Shown here piece after piece: positions 24,677-35,500 of a stretch of DNA of 64,000 nucleotides; the first letter of the stretch is position 1, and every line of letters begins with the position of its first letter. Under the pieces are notes generated by a model. That model searched no databases. It was not told the origin of the DNA and saw nothing but the letters and a program-made list of their open reading frames with translations. The DNA lies in the NCBI GenBank assembly GCA_015069695.1, contig JADCRZ010000002.1, positions 248,001 through 312,000 on the forward strand. Direction: 5' to 3'. Made by a program: the position numbers and the translations under genes. This DNA comes from Williamsia sp. Its GTDB lineage: Bacteria; Bacteroidota; Bacteroidia; Chitinophagales; Chitinophagaceae.

Positions 24677-27475
24677 ATGACTATTTCCAGAACCCTTGTC
24701 CTTTCGCTCTTATGCAGCCTGGCGCTGCATGCTGCTGCTCAAAACAATTCAGGTATTATCCGGGGATCTTTAAAAGATGCTGTTTCCAAACAGGTACTCC
24801 CGCTGGCTACTGTGACCGTGTTTACGGCAAAAGATACAACCATCATCACCTACCGGTTAAGCGATGCAAGCGGGAATTTCAAGGTGCCCGGCATTCCCCT
24901 GGACAGGGACTGCAGGGTGCTGGTCAGTTTTTCAGGATATAAAGTTTACAGAAAGAATTTCACCCTCAGCAAGGAAAACCCCTTGCTTGATATGGGAACC
25001 ATTTTTCTGGTCAATGATCCCCAAAGCCTGGATGAAGTGATTGTATATGCCGAACGGCCGCCTGTCGTTGTACGCAAGGACACCATTGAATTCAATGCCA
25101 GTGCCTTTAAAACCCTGCCCGGCGCCCTGTTGGAAGACCTGCTGAAAAAACTGCCCGGACTGGAAATTGATGGGGAAGGGAATATCCTGGTAAAGGGAAA
25201 AACGGTGAACAAGTTACTGGTAGACGGGAAAGAGTTTTTTGGCAGCGACCCGCAGATCGCCACCAAGAATTTACCGGCTGATATCGTAGACAAGGTGCAG
25301 GTGATGAACGACCAGGAAGAAATCAGAAGAAACCCTCACCTGCCTGAATCAAAGATCGGACAGGTCATCAATATCAAATTGAAAAAAGCCATCAAGCAGG
25401 GCTGGTTTGGCAAAGCTTATGCCGGTGGCGGAACAGACAGCAGGCATGAGGCAGGCGCCATCCTCAATGCATTCAGGGATACGGTACAGGTAAGCGTGCT
25501 GGGTTACACCAACAACGTCAACCGCCCGGGCTTTGGTGTGAGCGATATCCAAAAGCTCGGTGGTTTCGACAGGAGCGGGTTCAACAGCATGATGATAACA
25601 AACGAAGGTGGCTTTTCCATCAACGATATTTCGCTGGGAGGAACGGGGCAGGGCTTGCAGCGGTCCACAGGTGGTGGTGTAAATTTCAATGACCAGTTCG
25701 GAGAAAAACTGACGTTGAACCTGCAGTACTTCTACGGGCAGATAAACAGCAAGCTGAGCAATCTCAGCAACCAGCAGCGTTTCTTCCAGGATACCGTTCT
25801 CACCACCCGCAGCTCAAGTGAGTTTGCAAGTGTCGGAATTAACCATCGCATCGGTGCTACCGTAAAATGGAAAATCGATTCGCTGACCACGCTTACCTTC
25901 AAGCCTGGTATAACCTTGGCAGAAAACAGGAACGCCTCATCCGGGATGTCTGCCGCACAGGAAACATATCGTGGAAAAGTCAACAGCAGCCAGGTGGACA
26001 GCAGGGGCAACAGCACCGGGAACAACTATGCCTATAACCTGTTTTTAGATAAAAGTTTTAAAAAGAAGGGGCGGACTTTTTCGGTCAATGCCGATCTTTC
26101 CTCTCTCAACAACAACGCGGATGACTACACGGATGGAATGTACAGTACATACAATAGCGGTACTGCAGCAGACAGCTTGGTGAACCAATTAAGAAAGGCA
26201 GGCGGCAATACTTTGAACAGCACGGTAACAGTCTCTTATGCGGAGCCGCTTGGTAAAAAGCTGACCCTGGAAGTCTCCCACACCATCCAGTATGTAAAGC
26301 AGGACAATGGCATCGACTTCTTCAGCAAGAACAGGCTCAATGAAAAATACGATCAGTATAACCAGGACTTATCCAATGGTGTGGAAAGAAAGGGATGGAA
26401 GAACACGTCCAGCGCAGCGCTTGTTCTGGGTGTAAAGAATATATACATACGGCCGGGCATCAACTATCTTACCGCCGCTTACAAAAACAGTTTTACAAAG
26501 AGCCCCCTGGTAAGCCAGCAATTCAACTACGTGTATCCTTCGCTGAATGTTTACTGGGGTATTTTCAACGTGTCGTACAATGCATATATCCGGGAGCCGC
26601 CGGCCAGTGACCTGCAGCCGGTGATTGATGTCAGCAACCGATTTTATCAGCAGTACGGCAATCCCAATTTAAAGCCTGCCTTTACGCAATCACTTACCCT
26701 CAACGTTTACAAATATGATCCGGAAACAGGCAATTCATTCACGAGTTATATAGGCGGCGATTTCCACCGCAATGGCACCATGCGCGAAACCGGCATTGAT
26801 CCCAATGGTATCCAGACGGCCCGGCCGGTAAATGTAAATGGAAACCGGTATGTCTACGGCAATGTTGCTTATAATTACCAGTATAAGTTGAGCCGGGATT
26901 ATAAAGCGTCTATCCGGGCCAGCTTATTTGGATCTTACAACAAAACCACCCTCTCTGTAAATGGCCACAGGAGCGGTCAGGAGAGCTTTGATGTATATCC
27001 GTCGCTTTCCCTCAACCTGAATTTTAAGGACAAGATCGAATTAAACCAGCGGTATTCACCGGGGTACAAGCAAACAGCTTACAACGATCGCGCTAATTAC
27101 AAGAACATCTATGTGCGCAGCCATTCTACAGAATCAGAACTGGTGATCCGCATGCCCAAACGGATCGTATGGGAGAACCTGGTGAACTACACCTACAATC
27201 CGCAAGTGGCGCCCGGCATCCGGAAATCAAGCGTACGCTGGAATGCAGCTGTCAATTATCTTTTCCTGAAAGACAACAAAGGACAACTGAAATTGTCGGT
27301 GTATGATCTCCTGAAGCAAAACATCAATGTATTCCGGTATATCAACGAAAATTACATCTCTGATACCCAGAACACCACGCTTACGCGCTACTTCATGCTC
27401 ACGTTTACGTACAACCTGCGCAATTTTACAGGCGGCAAAGTAGGGGGGCAGGACAGAAGAATGTTCTTTTTTTAG
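24677..27475 (+). CDS. TonB-receptor-like outer-membrane beta-barrel protein
   Basis: 932 residues: signal peptide (MTISRTLVLSLLCSLALHAAAQ), a carboxypeptidase-regulatory-like domain (IIRGSLKDAVSKQVLPLATV), a plug-like region with VVVRKDTIEFNASAFKTLPGALLEDLLKKLPG, DGEGNILVKGKTVNKLLVDGK and QEEIRRNPHL, then a long barrel ending in YNLRNFTGGKVGG and an unusual FFF terminus. This is the group of SusC-unlike outer-membrane barrel proteins seen widely in Bacteroidota, probably TonB-dependent or barrel-assembly related, with unknown cargo. No partner SusD is present. It ends just before a strong bidirectional terminator that separates it from the convergent GH106 locus. Confidence 0.85.
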   Translation: MTISRTLVLSLLCSLALHAAAQNNSGIIRGSLKDAVSKQVLPLATVTVFTAKDTTIITYRLSDASGNFKVPGIPLDRDCRVLVSFSGYKVYRKNFTLSKENPLLDMGTIFLVNDPQSLDEVIVYAERPPVVVRKDTIEFNASAFKTLPGALLEDLLKKLPGLEIDGEGNILVKGKTVNKLLVDGKEFFGSDPQIATKNLPADIVDKVQVMNDQEEIRRNPHLPESKIGQVINIKLKKAIKQGWFGKAYAGGGTDSRHEAGAILNAFRDTVQVSVLGYTNNVNRPGFGVSDIQKLGGFDRSGFNSMMITNEGGFSINDISLGGTGQGLQRSTGGGVNFNDQFGEKLTLNLQYFYGQINSKLSNLSNQQRFFQDTVLTTRSSSEFASVGINHRIGATVKWKIDSLTTLTFKPGITLAENRNASSGMSAAQETYRGKVNSSQVDSRGNSTGNNYAYNLFLDKSFKKKGRTFSVNADLSSLNNNADDYTDGMYSTYNSGTAADSLVNQLRKAGGNTLNSTVTVSYAEPLGKKLTLEVSHTIQYVKQDNGIDFFSKNRLNEKYDQYNQDLSNGVERKGWKNTSSAALVLGVKNIYIRPGINYLTAAYKNSFTKSPLVSQQFNYVYPSLNVYWGIFNVSYNAYIREPPASDLQPVIDVSNRFYQQYGNPNLKPAFTQSLTLNVYKYDPETGNSFTSYIGGDFHRNGTMRETGIDPNGIQTARPVNVNGNRYVYGNVAYNYQYKLSRDYKASIRASLFGSYNKTTLSVNGHRSGQESFDVYPSLSLNLNFKDKIELNQRYSPGYKQTAYNDRANYKNIYVRSHSTESELVIRMPKRIVWENLVNYTYNPQVAPGIRKSSVRWNAAVNYLFLKDNKGQLKLSVYDLLKQNINVFRYINENYISDTQNTTLTRYFMLTFTYNLRNFTGGKVGGQDRRMFFF

Positions 27476-27507
27476 GATAGGGCGTAGCACGGTATGATAC
27501 CAAATTG

Positions 27508-27567
27508 AATTAAACAGTATGGCATTCCATGTTCCGGTAGGAACATGGAATGCCATACTGTTTAATT
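27508..27567. terminator. Bidirectional terminator with 28-base perfect stem
   Basis: Arms 27508-27535 and 27540-27567 are exact reverse complements around the loop GGTA, and pairing continues with wobbles beyond. It is placed between two convergent genes (stop codons 27475 and 27587), so it can end transcription on both strands. About 40 bases of it recur in degenerate form at 53861-53900. Confidence 0.85.
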
Positions 27568-27586
27568 TAGTTTTGGATAAGCTACA

Positions 27587-30500
27587 TCAGTGGCGTTGCG
27601 CCGGCAGGGTTTCTGTATGAACAAACTGCAGCTCCACAGGCCCCAGTATGCCGGAGGGCCTGAGCAGCGTGTCTGCTCCCGGTGCATCGTATTTCATGAT
27701 GTTGGTGCGGGTAAGCCGTTTTTCTGCAGGCAGCTTGCCATCCCCGATCAGGCGGTTGGCCCACAGGTTTACCACTTCCACTTCCAATTTATTCTCGCCT
27801 GCCTTAACCCTGTTTGTAATATCAAAACGGAAAGGCGCACACCACCTTACAGGCAGCACAGGCTGACCATTTATCCTGATGGAAGCCATTTCCAGTACGT
27901 TGCCTAAGTCAAGCCATGCGGTTGTCTCTTTCAGCAGGGCCGGGTCAAGAGAAAAAGTTTTTGTGTAAACAGCCGGGCCCGAGTAATATTTGATGTCCTC
28001 ATTATTGGAGCTGGTCCAGGATTGCAAGGTGTCAAACTGTACCTGTGCCGGTGCGCCCCAGCGCGTGTCGAAGCGAAGGTCCCATGATCCTGTAACAGGC
28101 TCCCCTTTATTGGCAGCAGCCAGCTGGTGGCGGCTCGTCTTGCCATCGGAATAATGCAGGGTGTAATGTCCCGGCTCGGACAAGGAGACGTTCAGCTTGC
28201 CTTCTTTTTGTACAACATTGATGAGCGGTTGATGGCCGGCCTTGAATCCATTGCCGGGGAAAAAAGGGTTTCCGTCCTTTTCGATCTGAACAATGTGTAC
28301 GGACGGCATCGCTTTTTTGAACACGATAAACTTTGATTCCTCGGGTTCAAAAAAGAGCGGTATGATGGTGCGGCCGTTCTCTTCCCTGTAAACAGTAATT
28401 TCGGTCTTTTTTCCGGTGAGGGGATCCCACCATTCCGGAACCAGGCCTGTAACCCGGAAAGAACATTCAACCTGTTCACAACGGTTGGGAGGAACCGAAG
28501 GGAGATAGCGGTATTCAAAATCGCTGATGCCTTTGCGGGCAAAGCGGTTTACGACAAAATAAATTTCTGCCTCATCGCCAGTCCGGTGAATGTAATCAAG
28601 GGCCGTTGCTGAGTCCGGGCTGGTAAAGCGGAGGTCTGGTTCTACCTGCATCTCACGCAGCACGGCGCGCACCTCCTTGCCCCATATTACGCGGCCTTTG
28701 CCGACCCGGTTTTCCGTTCCTGTCTTGCCATCCAGTGTGCCCCAGAGACGGGCTGCGATCCTTTTGATCTCCTGGTCGTTTTTCAGCTGATTGGTCAAGC
28801 CGGTCCCTTTTACCGGGCGTGGTCCAACCAGGGTAAGCCCTTGCATAACCAATGATTCCAGCTTGCGCAATACCCCCAGGTCGATCGCGGTATCTGGTGG
28901 AAGTACGAGCAGGCGGTAGCTCATGCCATCGGGGAATTGGGCTTTGCCCCCCTTTACAGAAAGCTTTTTCAGGATGGCTTCTTTGGAGCATTTGTCCCAG
29001 TCATATCCAAAGGGCAGGTCTTTTACCTCTTCTTTGAGAAAAACAAAATTGGGTACATCATCGCCGTAGTAGTACAGCACATCAGCCGCAAACAAGCCTT
29101 GCTGGAGCATGTAAGTGCAGCGGTTGAGATAGCTGATAAAATCGCCCGCCTGTTTCCACCACGTTACATTGGGATTGAGGTGGGTGCCTGCAAAATATTC
29201 ATTGCCCGGCAAGCCGAATTCTTTGGGTGAAGAAGTAAACGTATGCCATACGATCCGGTTCACACCCGAACAAAATACGCGGTCGATATTGCTTTTCAGG
29301 TCGCGGGGAGCGCGTTCCCATTGCGGACCGATAGACGTCGGTCCTTCGGCTGCTACAAATCTTTTGCCGTTGGTATGCGCTACGCAGGCGCTTTGCTTCA
29401 CCACCAGCCGCTCGGCGTCTCTGACGCGGTGCGTGTTGGCCGTGGCCCAGAATTCGCCTTGCGGAAAATCGCTGATGGCCATTACCTCCAATGCATCTAC
29501 GGGCGCCGAATGCGGGCCCCCTGATTCAGGATGGATTCCCATTCCATGTGCATGCGCCAGGTTGCTGAACAATTGATAATGATTGGCCGCAATGCAATCC
29601 CCGATCGTTCTGCGGTAGTCGTGCAAAAACCTGTCTGACTCGTCAACACTTCCCACTACCCGGCCGGCCAGCACGGGCATGTATGGCTTGATGTCGTAAC
29701 CACGGAACTTTTTAAACGCAGCCGGGAAATGATTGGTCCAGCCAACACTGCCCATTTCCCAGCTGTCTGTTTGCAAGAAATGGACACTGTTGCCCGCTCC
29801 CTGTGCTGTTGTAACCAGTGGCATGATCACATCATCACTGAATTTTTTAAAAGCAACCGGGTTTAAGTGATCGACAGACAGCCCGCTCCAGTCATCGCTG
29901 TTGGTAGAAGTGATGGCCCCGGTGCAGGTCCAGCCATAGCGTATGATCGTCCATTCTCCCGGCGGCGCATTCCAGCGCAGGACACCGTTTTTGTAAAAGG
30001 CGGAAAGATCAATGACACCTGTTTTGGAGAGTGGAGTTGCCTTTTTACTTGCTTCGGGATCTTCATCCCGCAACTTGTACAGCGGGTAAATACCTGAGCT
30101 GCCAAAGCTTTGGTTGAATGATTTGATCCCCCAGTTTTTAATTGCGGAGTCTTTGAGGCGAGTCGCTGCAGGTTCTTTAAAAGCCTGCACCAGCACGTCT
30201 TTGTACAGGAGCTTTGAAGGAGGCTCGGGCAGTTCCATCTCGATCTTTTTGCCGCCCTGCACCTTTGTTTCTGCCCACACGATCTTTTTTTGTGCAAGCT
30301 CGGGCGTAATCGTAGGACCGCCCGGGTTCCAGCCGCTTTGTGTATTTACGCTCAGTTCAATGCCCAGGCGGGTTGCTTCTTTCACCGCATGCTTGTACAG
30401 TTCCATCCACTCCGGGCTCATAAACACCGGTCCCCGCTTTGTTTTCGCCGCCACCATGTAGCTGGAGCTGCCTGCATCTACAATAGAAGCACCTCCATAT

Positions 30501-30730
30501 CCATTCAATTTCATCTGCTCCAGGTCACGCGTAATGGATTCCTTGGTAGCCATGCTGTTCAACCACCACCAGTAACACCGCAACCTGGCTTCCGCCGGCG
30601 GCACAACAAACCCTTTCTGCATCCCCGCATAGCTGATGGAACGGGATGTCTGCAACGAGTAGTTCAGCTTCTGGGCTGAGGCGGAGAGGAAGAAAAAGAG
30701 GCAGGATATAATGATGAGATGTTTGGGCAT
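27587..30730 (-). CDS. GH106-like alpha-L-rhamnosidase
   Basis: 1047 residues with a signal peptide (MPKHLIIISCLFFFLSASAQ). The catalytic part starts with the family hallmark FVVPPAEARLRCYWWWLNSMATKESITRDLEQMKLNGYGG, and includes LSVNTQSGWNPGGPTITPE and a long TIM-like domain; the C-terminus is a GH2-type jelly-roll carbohydrate module (SGPAVYTKTFSLDPALLKE, LDLGNVLEMASIRINGQPV). GH106 enzymes remove terminal alpha-L-rhamnose from plant cell-wall and exudate polysaccharides such as rhamnogalacturonan. I chose ATG at 30730; the frame's first ATG at 30760 would read through a palindromic repeat. It follows SusD in Locus A, so the SusC/D pair likely imports a rhamnosylated substrate. Confidence 0.88.
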   Translation of the reverse strand: MPKHLIIISCLFFFLSASAQKLNYSLQTSRSISYAGMQKGFVVPPAEARLRCYWWWLNSMATKESITRDLEQMKLNGYGGASIVDAGSSSYMVAAKTKRGPVFMSPEWMELYKHAVKEATRLGIELSVNTQSGWNPGGPTITPELAQKKIVWAETKVQGGKKIEMELPEPPSKLLYKDVLVQAFKEPAATRLKDSAIKNWGIKSFNQSFGSSGIYPLYKLRDEDPEASKKATPLSKTGVIDLSAFYKNGVLRWNAPPGEWTIIRYGWTCTGAITSTNSDDWSGLSVDHLNPVAFKKFSDDVIMPLVTTAQGAGNSVHFLQTDSWEMGSVGWTNHFPAAFKKFRGYDIKPYMPVLAGRVVGSVDESDRFLHDYRRTIGDCIAANHYQLFSNLAHAHGMGIHPESGGPHSAPVDALEVMAISDFPQGEFWATANTHRVRDAERLVVKQSACVAHTNGKRFVAAEGPTSIGPQWERAPRDLKSNIDRVFCSGVNRIVWHTFTSSPKEFGLPGNEYFAGTHLNPNVTWWKQAGDFISYLNRCTYMLQQGLFAADVLYYYGDDVPNFVFLKEEVKDLPFGYDWDKCSKEAILKKLSVKGGKAQFPDGMSYRLLVLPPDTAIDLGVLRKLESLVMQGLTLVGPRPVKGTGLTNQLKNDQEIKRIAARLWGTLDGKTGTENRVGKGRVIWGKEVRAVLREMQVEPDLRFTSPDSATALDYIHRTGDEAEIYFVVNRFARKGISDFEYRYLPSVPPNRCEQVECSFRVTGLVPEWWDPLTGKKTEITVYREENGRTIIPLFFEPEESKFIVFKKAMPSVHIVQIEKDGNPFFPGNGFKAGHQPLINVVQKEGKLNVSLSEPGHYTLHYSDGKTSRHQLAAANKGEPVTGSWDLRFDTRWGAPAQVQFDTLQSWTSSNNEDIKYYSGPAVYTKTFSLDPALLKETTAWLDLGNVLEMASIRINGQPVLPVRWCAPFRFDITNRVKAGENKLEVEVVNLWANRLIGDGKLPAEKRLTRTNIMKYDAPGADTLLRPSGILGPVELQFVHTETLPAQRH

Positions 30731-30747
30731 GTGTTGAAGATTTTGTC

Positions 30748-30770
30748 TGTCTTGAACCATGGTTCAGACA
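30748..30770. repeat. Minimal palindromic GTCTTGAACC element
   Basis: GTCTTGAACC and GGTTCAGAC meet with only two bases between them. These are the tips of the long nested elements at 40845-41069 and 50341-50649 without their interior. It sits between SusD and the rhamnosidase in Locus A. Confidence 0.75.
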
Positions 30771-30799
30771 ATCCCCATCCTGTAAATCAAGCTTCCAGA

Positions 30800-32497
30800 C
30801 TACCACCCCGGGTTTTGTGCCAGCTTTACGTCTTTGTTGGCGTCGATGACCAGTTGCGGGATGGGCCAGAGATTGTAGTTGAAGTTCAGGGTTGCTTTGG
30901 CTTCGGGCCAGAATGCATAGCGTTTGATCCTGTCTACGGCAACGGTGCCGCCCATGCGCAGCAGGGTGTTCCACCGGCATTCTTCGTATACCAGCTCGCG
31001 TGTGCGTTCGTCCAGGATGGTCTTGAAATTGTCGTCCATATCTGCTGCTGTAAACAAGTGGCTGCATTGCGCGCGGCTGCGAAGCAGGTTTACATCGGCA
31101 GCAGCACCGGATTTGTCGCCCGACCTTTGTTTGGCTTCGGCACGCAGCAGGATGGTTTCCGGCAGGCGGATAAAATAATCATCGCGGAACAGATTGCTGA
31201 GGTTTTCGCCGTCCGCCACTCCGGTGTATTTGTCGGTAGCGATCTTGCAGGAAACAGGGTAATCAAGACTGGTATTGTCCATTGAGTTGTACAGCACCGA
31301 CCAGGGTACTGGCTTGCCGTAATGAGGCGAGGTGGGTACATTGCCCAGGAATATGCGGCGGAACACGATCTCTGAATTGCGCATGTCTACAGAATCTATA
31401 CCGGCGTAAATGCTGTCGCGGGTGTACAGGGTGGGCGTTACCTGTGAGATGCCCCTTCCGCCTACATCTTCCAGCGTACCCATCAGGTGGGCCGGTGCGC
31501 CATTGCGGAACACCGGACCATAGATGCGGGAGTAGGGCAGCTTGGAACGCGGATCTTCTGCACGGTAGGCAGCATAATCGATCTGGATGGCCCAGATGCA
31601 TTCCTGGTTGCCATCCTGGTAGTTTACATTGTTTTCCTGGAACAAGTCCCAGTATACATTTCCTTTGGTTTCTGTTCTGCGGGAGCCATAGCGATTTTTC
31701 ATCAGGGAAAAAGTGCCGCCGTCGATGACCTTGTTGCCGTAAGCAATGGATTTGCTGAAAGCATCCTGCGCACCGGCTGAATTGCCATCGGTTGCCAGCT
31801 GGGTGCCCATAGCCAGGTAGAGTTCGCAGAGGTTGTGCTGGGCTGCGCCTTTTACAAGCCGTCCGCCTGTTGCGGTTACATCGGGCAGGTCGTTTTCGAT
31901 GGCCAGCAGTTCAGTGATGGCATACTGGTAGGTTTCTACGCGGGTGGCGCGTTTGTAATCGTAGCGGGCACTTTTGGTGATCTCGGTTACAATGGGCACA
32001 CCGCCAAAAAGCTCGGCCAGGTTGCGGTATGCAAAGGCACGGAAAAAGCGGGCCTGGGCCAGCGTATAGGCTTTGTCCTTTGCAGAAGCCCAGCTTACAC
32101 TGGGCAGCTCGGCGCTGTAGATGGCCAGGTTGGCCTTGGCGATGATCTGGTACCAGGCGCTGAAATTGCTGTAGAAAATGCCGTTGTTGGCGTTGATGGT
32201 GCCGTAGTTGTTAAACGAGTTGCCCCGCCGGATACTGGGCACATCAAATAAATCTGTTCCGTTGCCCCTGAATACAAAGATCCAGTTCTGCTCATCCGGA
32301 TTGGCCCAGATGTCACGCAGCTGCGAGTAGATGGATATCACGGCCTGGTCTACCTGTGCAGACGTGGTGAAGATATTGTCAACCGTATAAAAAGTTTCCG
32401 GGGTGGCCCGTAGAAATTTTTCATCCGCTTTTTTGCAGCTCACTGCCAGTGTCAGCAGGAGAAAACAAGCGCCTGTTTTTATCATCCCTATTTTCAT
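30800..32497 (-). CDS. SusD/RagB-family surface glycan-binding lipoprotein (2)
   Basis: 565 residues with lipobox LAVSC (C21). It has the SusD helical fold markers: AQARFFRAFAYRNLAELFGGVP in the middle and the C-terminal RLPETILLRAEAKQRSGDKSGAAADVNLLR and ERTRELVYEECRWNTLLRMG signature, then a NYNLWPIPQ segment near the end. It starts 18 bases after the SusC stop. Together with the preceding SusC it should capture rhamnosylated oligosaccharides for the GH106-like enzyme encoded next. At 565 residues it is longer than average, consistent with a larger ligand surface, which is only inference. Confidence 0.95.
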   Translation of the reverse strand: MKIGMIKTGACFLLLTLAVSCKKADEKFLRATPETFYTVDNIFTTSAQVDQAVISIYSQLRDIWANPDEQNWIFVFRGNGTDLFDVPSIRRGNSFNNYGTINANNGIFYSNFSAWYQIIAKANLAIYSAELPSVSWASAKDKAYTLAQARFFRAFAYRNLAELFGGVPIVTEITKSARYDYKRATRVETYQYAITELLAIENDLPDVTATGGRLVKGAAQHNLCELYLAMGTQLATDGNSAGAQDAFSKSIAYGNKVIDGGTFSLMKNRYGSRRTETKGNVYWDLFQENNVNYQDGNQECIWAIQIDYAAYRAEDPRSKLPYSRIYGPVFRNGAPAHLMGTLEDVGGRGISQVTPTLYTRDSIYAGIDSVDMRNSEIVFRRIFLGNVPTSPHYGKPVPWSVLYNSMDNTSLDYPVSCKIATDKYTGVADGENLSNLFRDDYFIRLPETILLRAEAKQRSGDKSGAAADVNLLRSRAQCSHLFTAADMDDNFKTILDERTRELVYEECRWNTLLRMGGTVAVDRIKRYAFWPEAKATLNFNYNLWPIPQLVIDANKDVKLAQNPGW

Positions 32498-32514
32498 AAA
32501 AATTTTTTAAAGAG

Positions 32515-35500
32515 TTAGAAACCCAGCGTGCCGCCGATTGAATATGTTGTTGGAACCGGGAAGGTATTGGCCTGTACGGTGGTGCCTGTTTCAGGATCGC
32601 CGCCGACCCAGTTGGTAAACCTGGCCAGGTTCTTTATGCCCAGGAATAATTTGAACGAGTTGAGCTGTACGGCCTTCATCCATTTTGCATCTACGTTGTA
32701 GGCCAGCGAGATGTCCTGTACACGCACAAATCCCCGCGACTGCAATCCCTGGAAACGGCTGTCGCCTGAGAAATAAGCAGAAGGATATACGTTGCTTTTG
32801 TTCTCCGGTGTCCAGTAAGGCTTTGAAATGGTGTTGTCATTAAAGCGGCCGGTTCCGGAAGTCATGTAAGCAGCGGTATTGCTTTGCAGGTAATAATTGT
32901 TGCCGCCGAAGATGCCGGATACCATTACATACAGTTCCAGGTTCTTGTAGCGGACGGTGTTGCTCAGGTTCAACCTGAAATTGTCTTTGTTATAACCCAG
33001 GATGGTCCGGTCGCTGGCGTCAATTTTTTTGTCGCCGTTCAGGTCTACGTATTTGGGTGCGCCGGGCGCTGCACCGGTGAGGGCGGTATAGCTGGTGTCG
33101 GTGGTCTGTACGATTCCGTTTTGCTTGAAACCGTATATGGCGCCCAGCGACTTGCCGATAAAAAAGTTGTTGGCAATATCATCGTCTTCCCGTCCGTCCC
33201 CATTCTTGTCTTCCCGGTACAGGTGGATCAGCTTGTTCTCATTTTTCCAGAAGATCAGGGAAGAGGTCCAGTTCAGGTCTCTCTTTTTGATGTTGACGGT
33301 TCTGATGGTGAGCTCGATCCCTTTGTTGCCAACCTCACCCAGCGAAGCCAGCTGCGTGCTGAAGCCCGTCATCACGGGGATGGTGCGTACAAATATCTGG
33401 TCGGTGGTTTTGGAAGAATAAAGGTCGAGGTCTACGAACAGGCGGTTGGTGAGCCAGGCCGATTCAAAGCCCAGGTTGATGGCCGTTGTTTTTTCCCAGC
33501 CCAGGGTCGGGTTGCCAAGCGTGGTTTGCACCAGCCCGTAGCTGATGGTTCCTTGGGCATTGGAGAACTCGTAGCGGGAATTGCCGGCTGCGCCATTCTG
33601 CACCTGCGAGAGGGTCGCATAAGGCCCCAGGCCCTGGTTGCCGTTCTGCCCCCAGGAGAATTTCAATTTGAAGTTGTTCAGCGGCTTTATGTTCTTCAGG
33701 AATTCTTCTGCCGAGATGTTCCAGGCCCCGCCGATGGCGGCAAAGTTGGCCCAGATCTTGTCTTCCCCAAAAACCGATGCACCATCCCGGCGGATAGAAC
33801 CGGTGAGATAGTATTTGTCGTTGAATGAATAATTCAACCGGGCCAGGTAGCCGATATTGGCCCGCTCGCTGTTGTTGAGAATAACTTTTTGTACGGTCGC
33901 TTTCGACAAGCCATATATGCCCAATGCCGTGTTTCCGTTGGCGGCGAAATTGCTTCCGGTGGCGTTCACCGTATCGGCTTTGAGATGGTCTCTGGTGGCA
34001 ACCAGGGTTGCCGTAATCGCGTGTTTGCCGAAGCGGTTGTCGTAAGTTACGATGTTGTCAAAAACATATGTATTGATGGTAGAATTGAGCAGGTTGCCGT
34101 TGGCATTGGACAGCAGCGACTGCACCGAAGCCGGATCATACCGGCCTGCAATGCCGGCGCCTTCCTTGATATACCAGTTTTCATACGTAAAACCGCCGGC
34201 CTGCCGCTTGTCTGAATTGGAGAGCAGGTTTACCCGGTAGCTCAGTCCTTTGATCCAGGGGATTTTTACAACCCCGTATGCATTCAACCTGAAATTGTTG
34301 GTGACATCCACGTTCTTGATGGTGCCATCGTTTACGCCCCACAGTGGATTGGCGAGCGATTGGGTATAAGGATATTTTTCCAGGTGCCCCAGCGAATCGC
34401 GGTACATGACGCCGTAGGGCGACATCAGCTGCGCAGCCCCTACGTTGGCCGCTATGCCTGAATAATCGAGGTTGGAATAGTTGGCGTCTACACCCAGCTC
34501 CAGCCAGGAAGTGACCTTTGTATTGAGTTTGCCAAACACAGACACACGCCTGAACCAATCGCCCACCACGATGCCTTTGTTTTCATTGTAGGACGAAGAC
34601 AGGTAATAATTGACGCCTTGCGCACCGCCGGAAACAGCTGCCTGATAATCCTGCTGGATGCCGGTTTGGGTTACCTGGTCGAGCCAGACGGTTTCTTTGC
34701 CGGCATTGAGGTTGGCCAGCTCGCCTGCCTGCAGCCAGTTGGTGCTGCCCGGTGTGTAGCGGTTGCGGGCGTTCACGACTGAGAGCCATTCTGTTCCTTT
34801 CATCATGACGGGCTGGTTCTGCCAGGTTTGAAAACCTGTGTTGGAGCGCAGGGTAATAACCGGTTTTCCGCTCTTGCCTCGTTTGGTAGTTATTGCAATG
34901 ATGCCGTTGGCTGAGCGCGAACCATAAGCCGCTGCTGACACCGCATCTTTCAGGATGTCGAAGCTGGCAATATCGTTCGGACTGATATCGCTTAAGGCAC
35001 CCAGGTAGATCACACCATCGAGGAGGATCAGGGGGGTATTGGAGCCGCTGATAGAGCGCTGTCCCCTGATCTGGATGCTGGGCTCGCCGCCAGCCGAGTT
35101 AACGGCGCCTACATTCAAACCCGATACATTACCCTTGAGGGCTTCCAGCGGGTTCTGGTTGGGCAGTACGGAAAGCGGCGAATTCTCCAGCTTTACAGAT
35201 GCAACAGCGCCGGTGAAGTCTTTGCGGCGGGCTGTACCATAGCCGATCACCACCACATCGCTTAACGCCGTTGAATCGCGGTGCATGGTAATGTTCAGCA
35301 CCAGGTTGTTGCCCAGCGCAACTTCCTGCGTGGTATAGTTCACGTAAGTAAACTGCAGAACCCGGGTATTGGCAGAGACCGGCAGGCTGAACGTTCCATC
35401 AGTTCCGGAACTCGCGCCCTGCGAAGAGCCCCTGGCCACAACAGATACACCGGGCATGGGCTCTCCCGCGTCGTTTCGCACCGTACCGGTCACGGTCCTT

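Noticed and set aside
32884-33828. 314-codon plus-strand open frame opposite SusC (2)
   Set aside because: Antisense to a clear TonB receptor barrel; low-complexity valine- and glycine-rich translation typical of a shadow frame.
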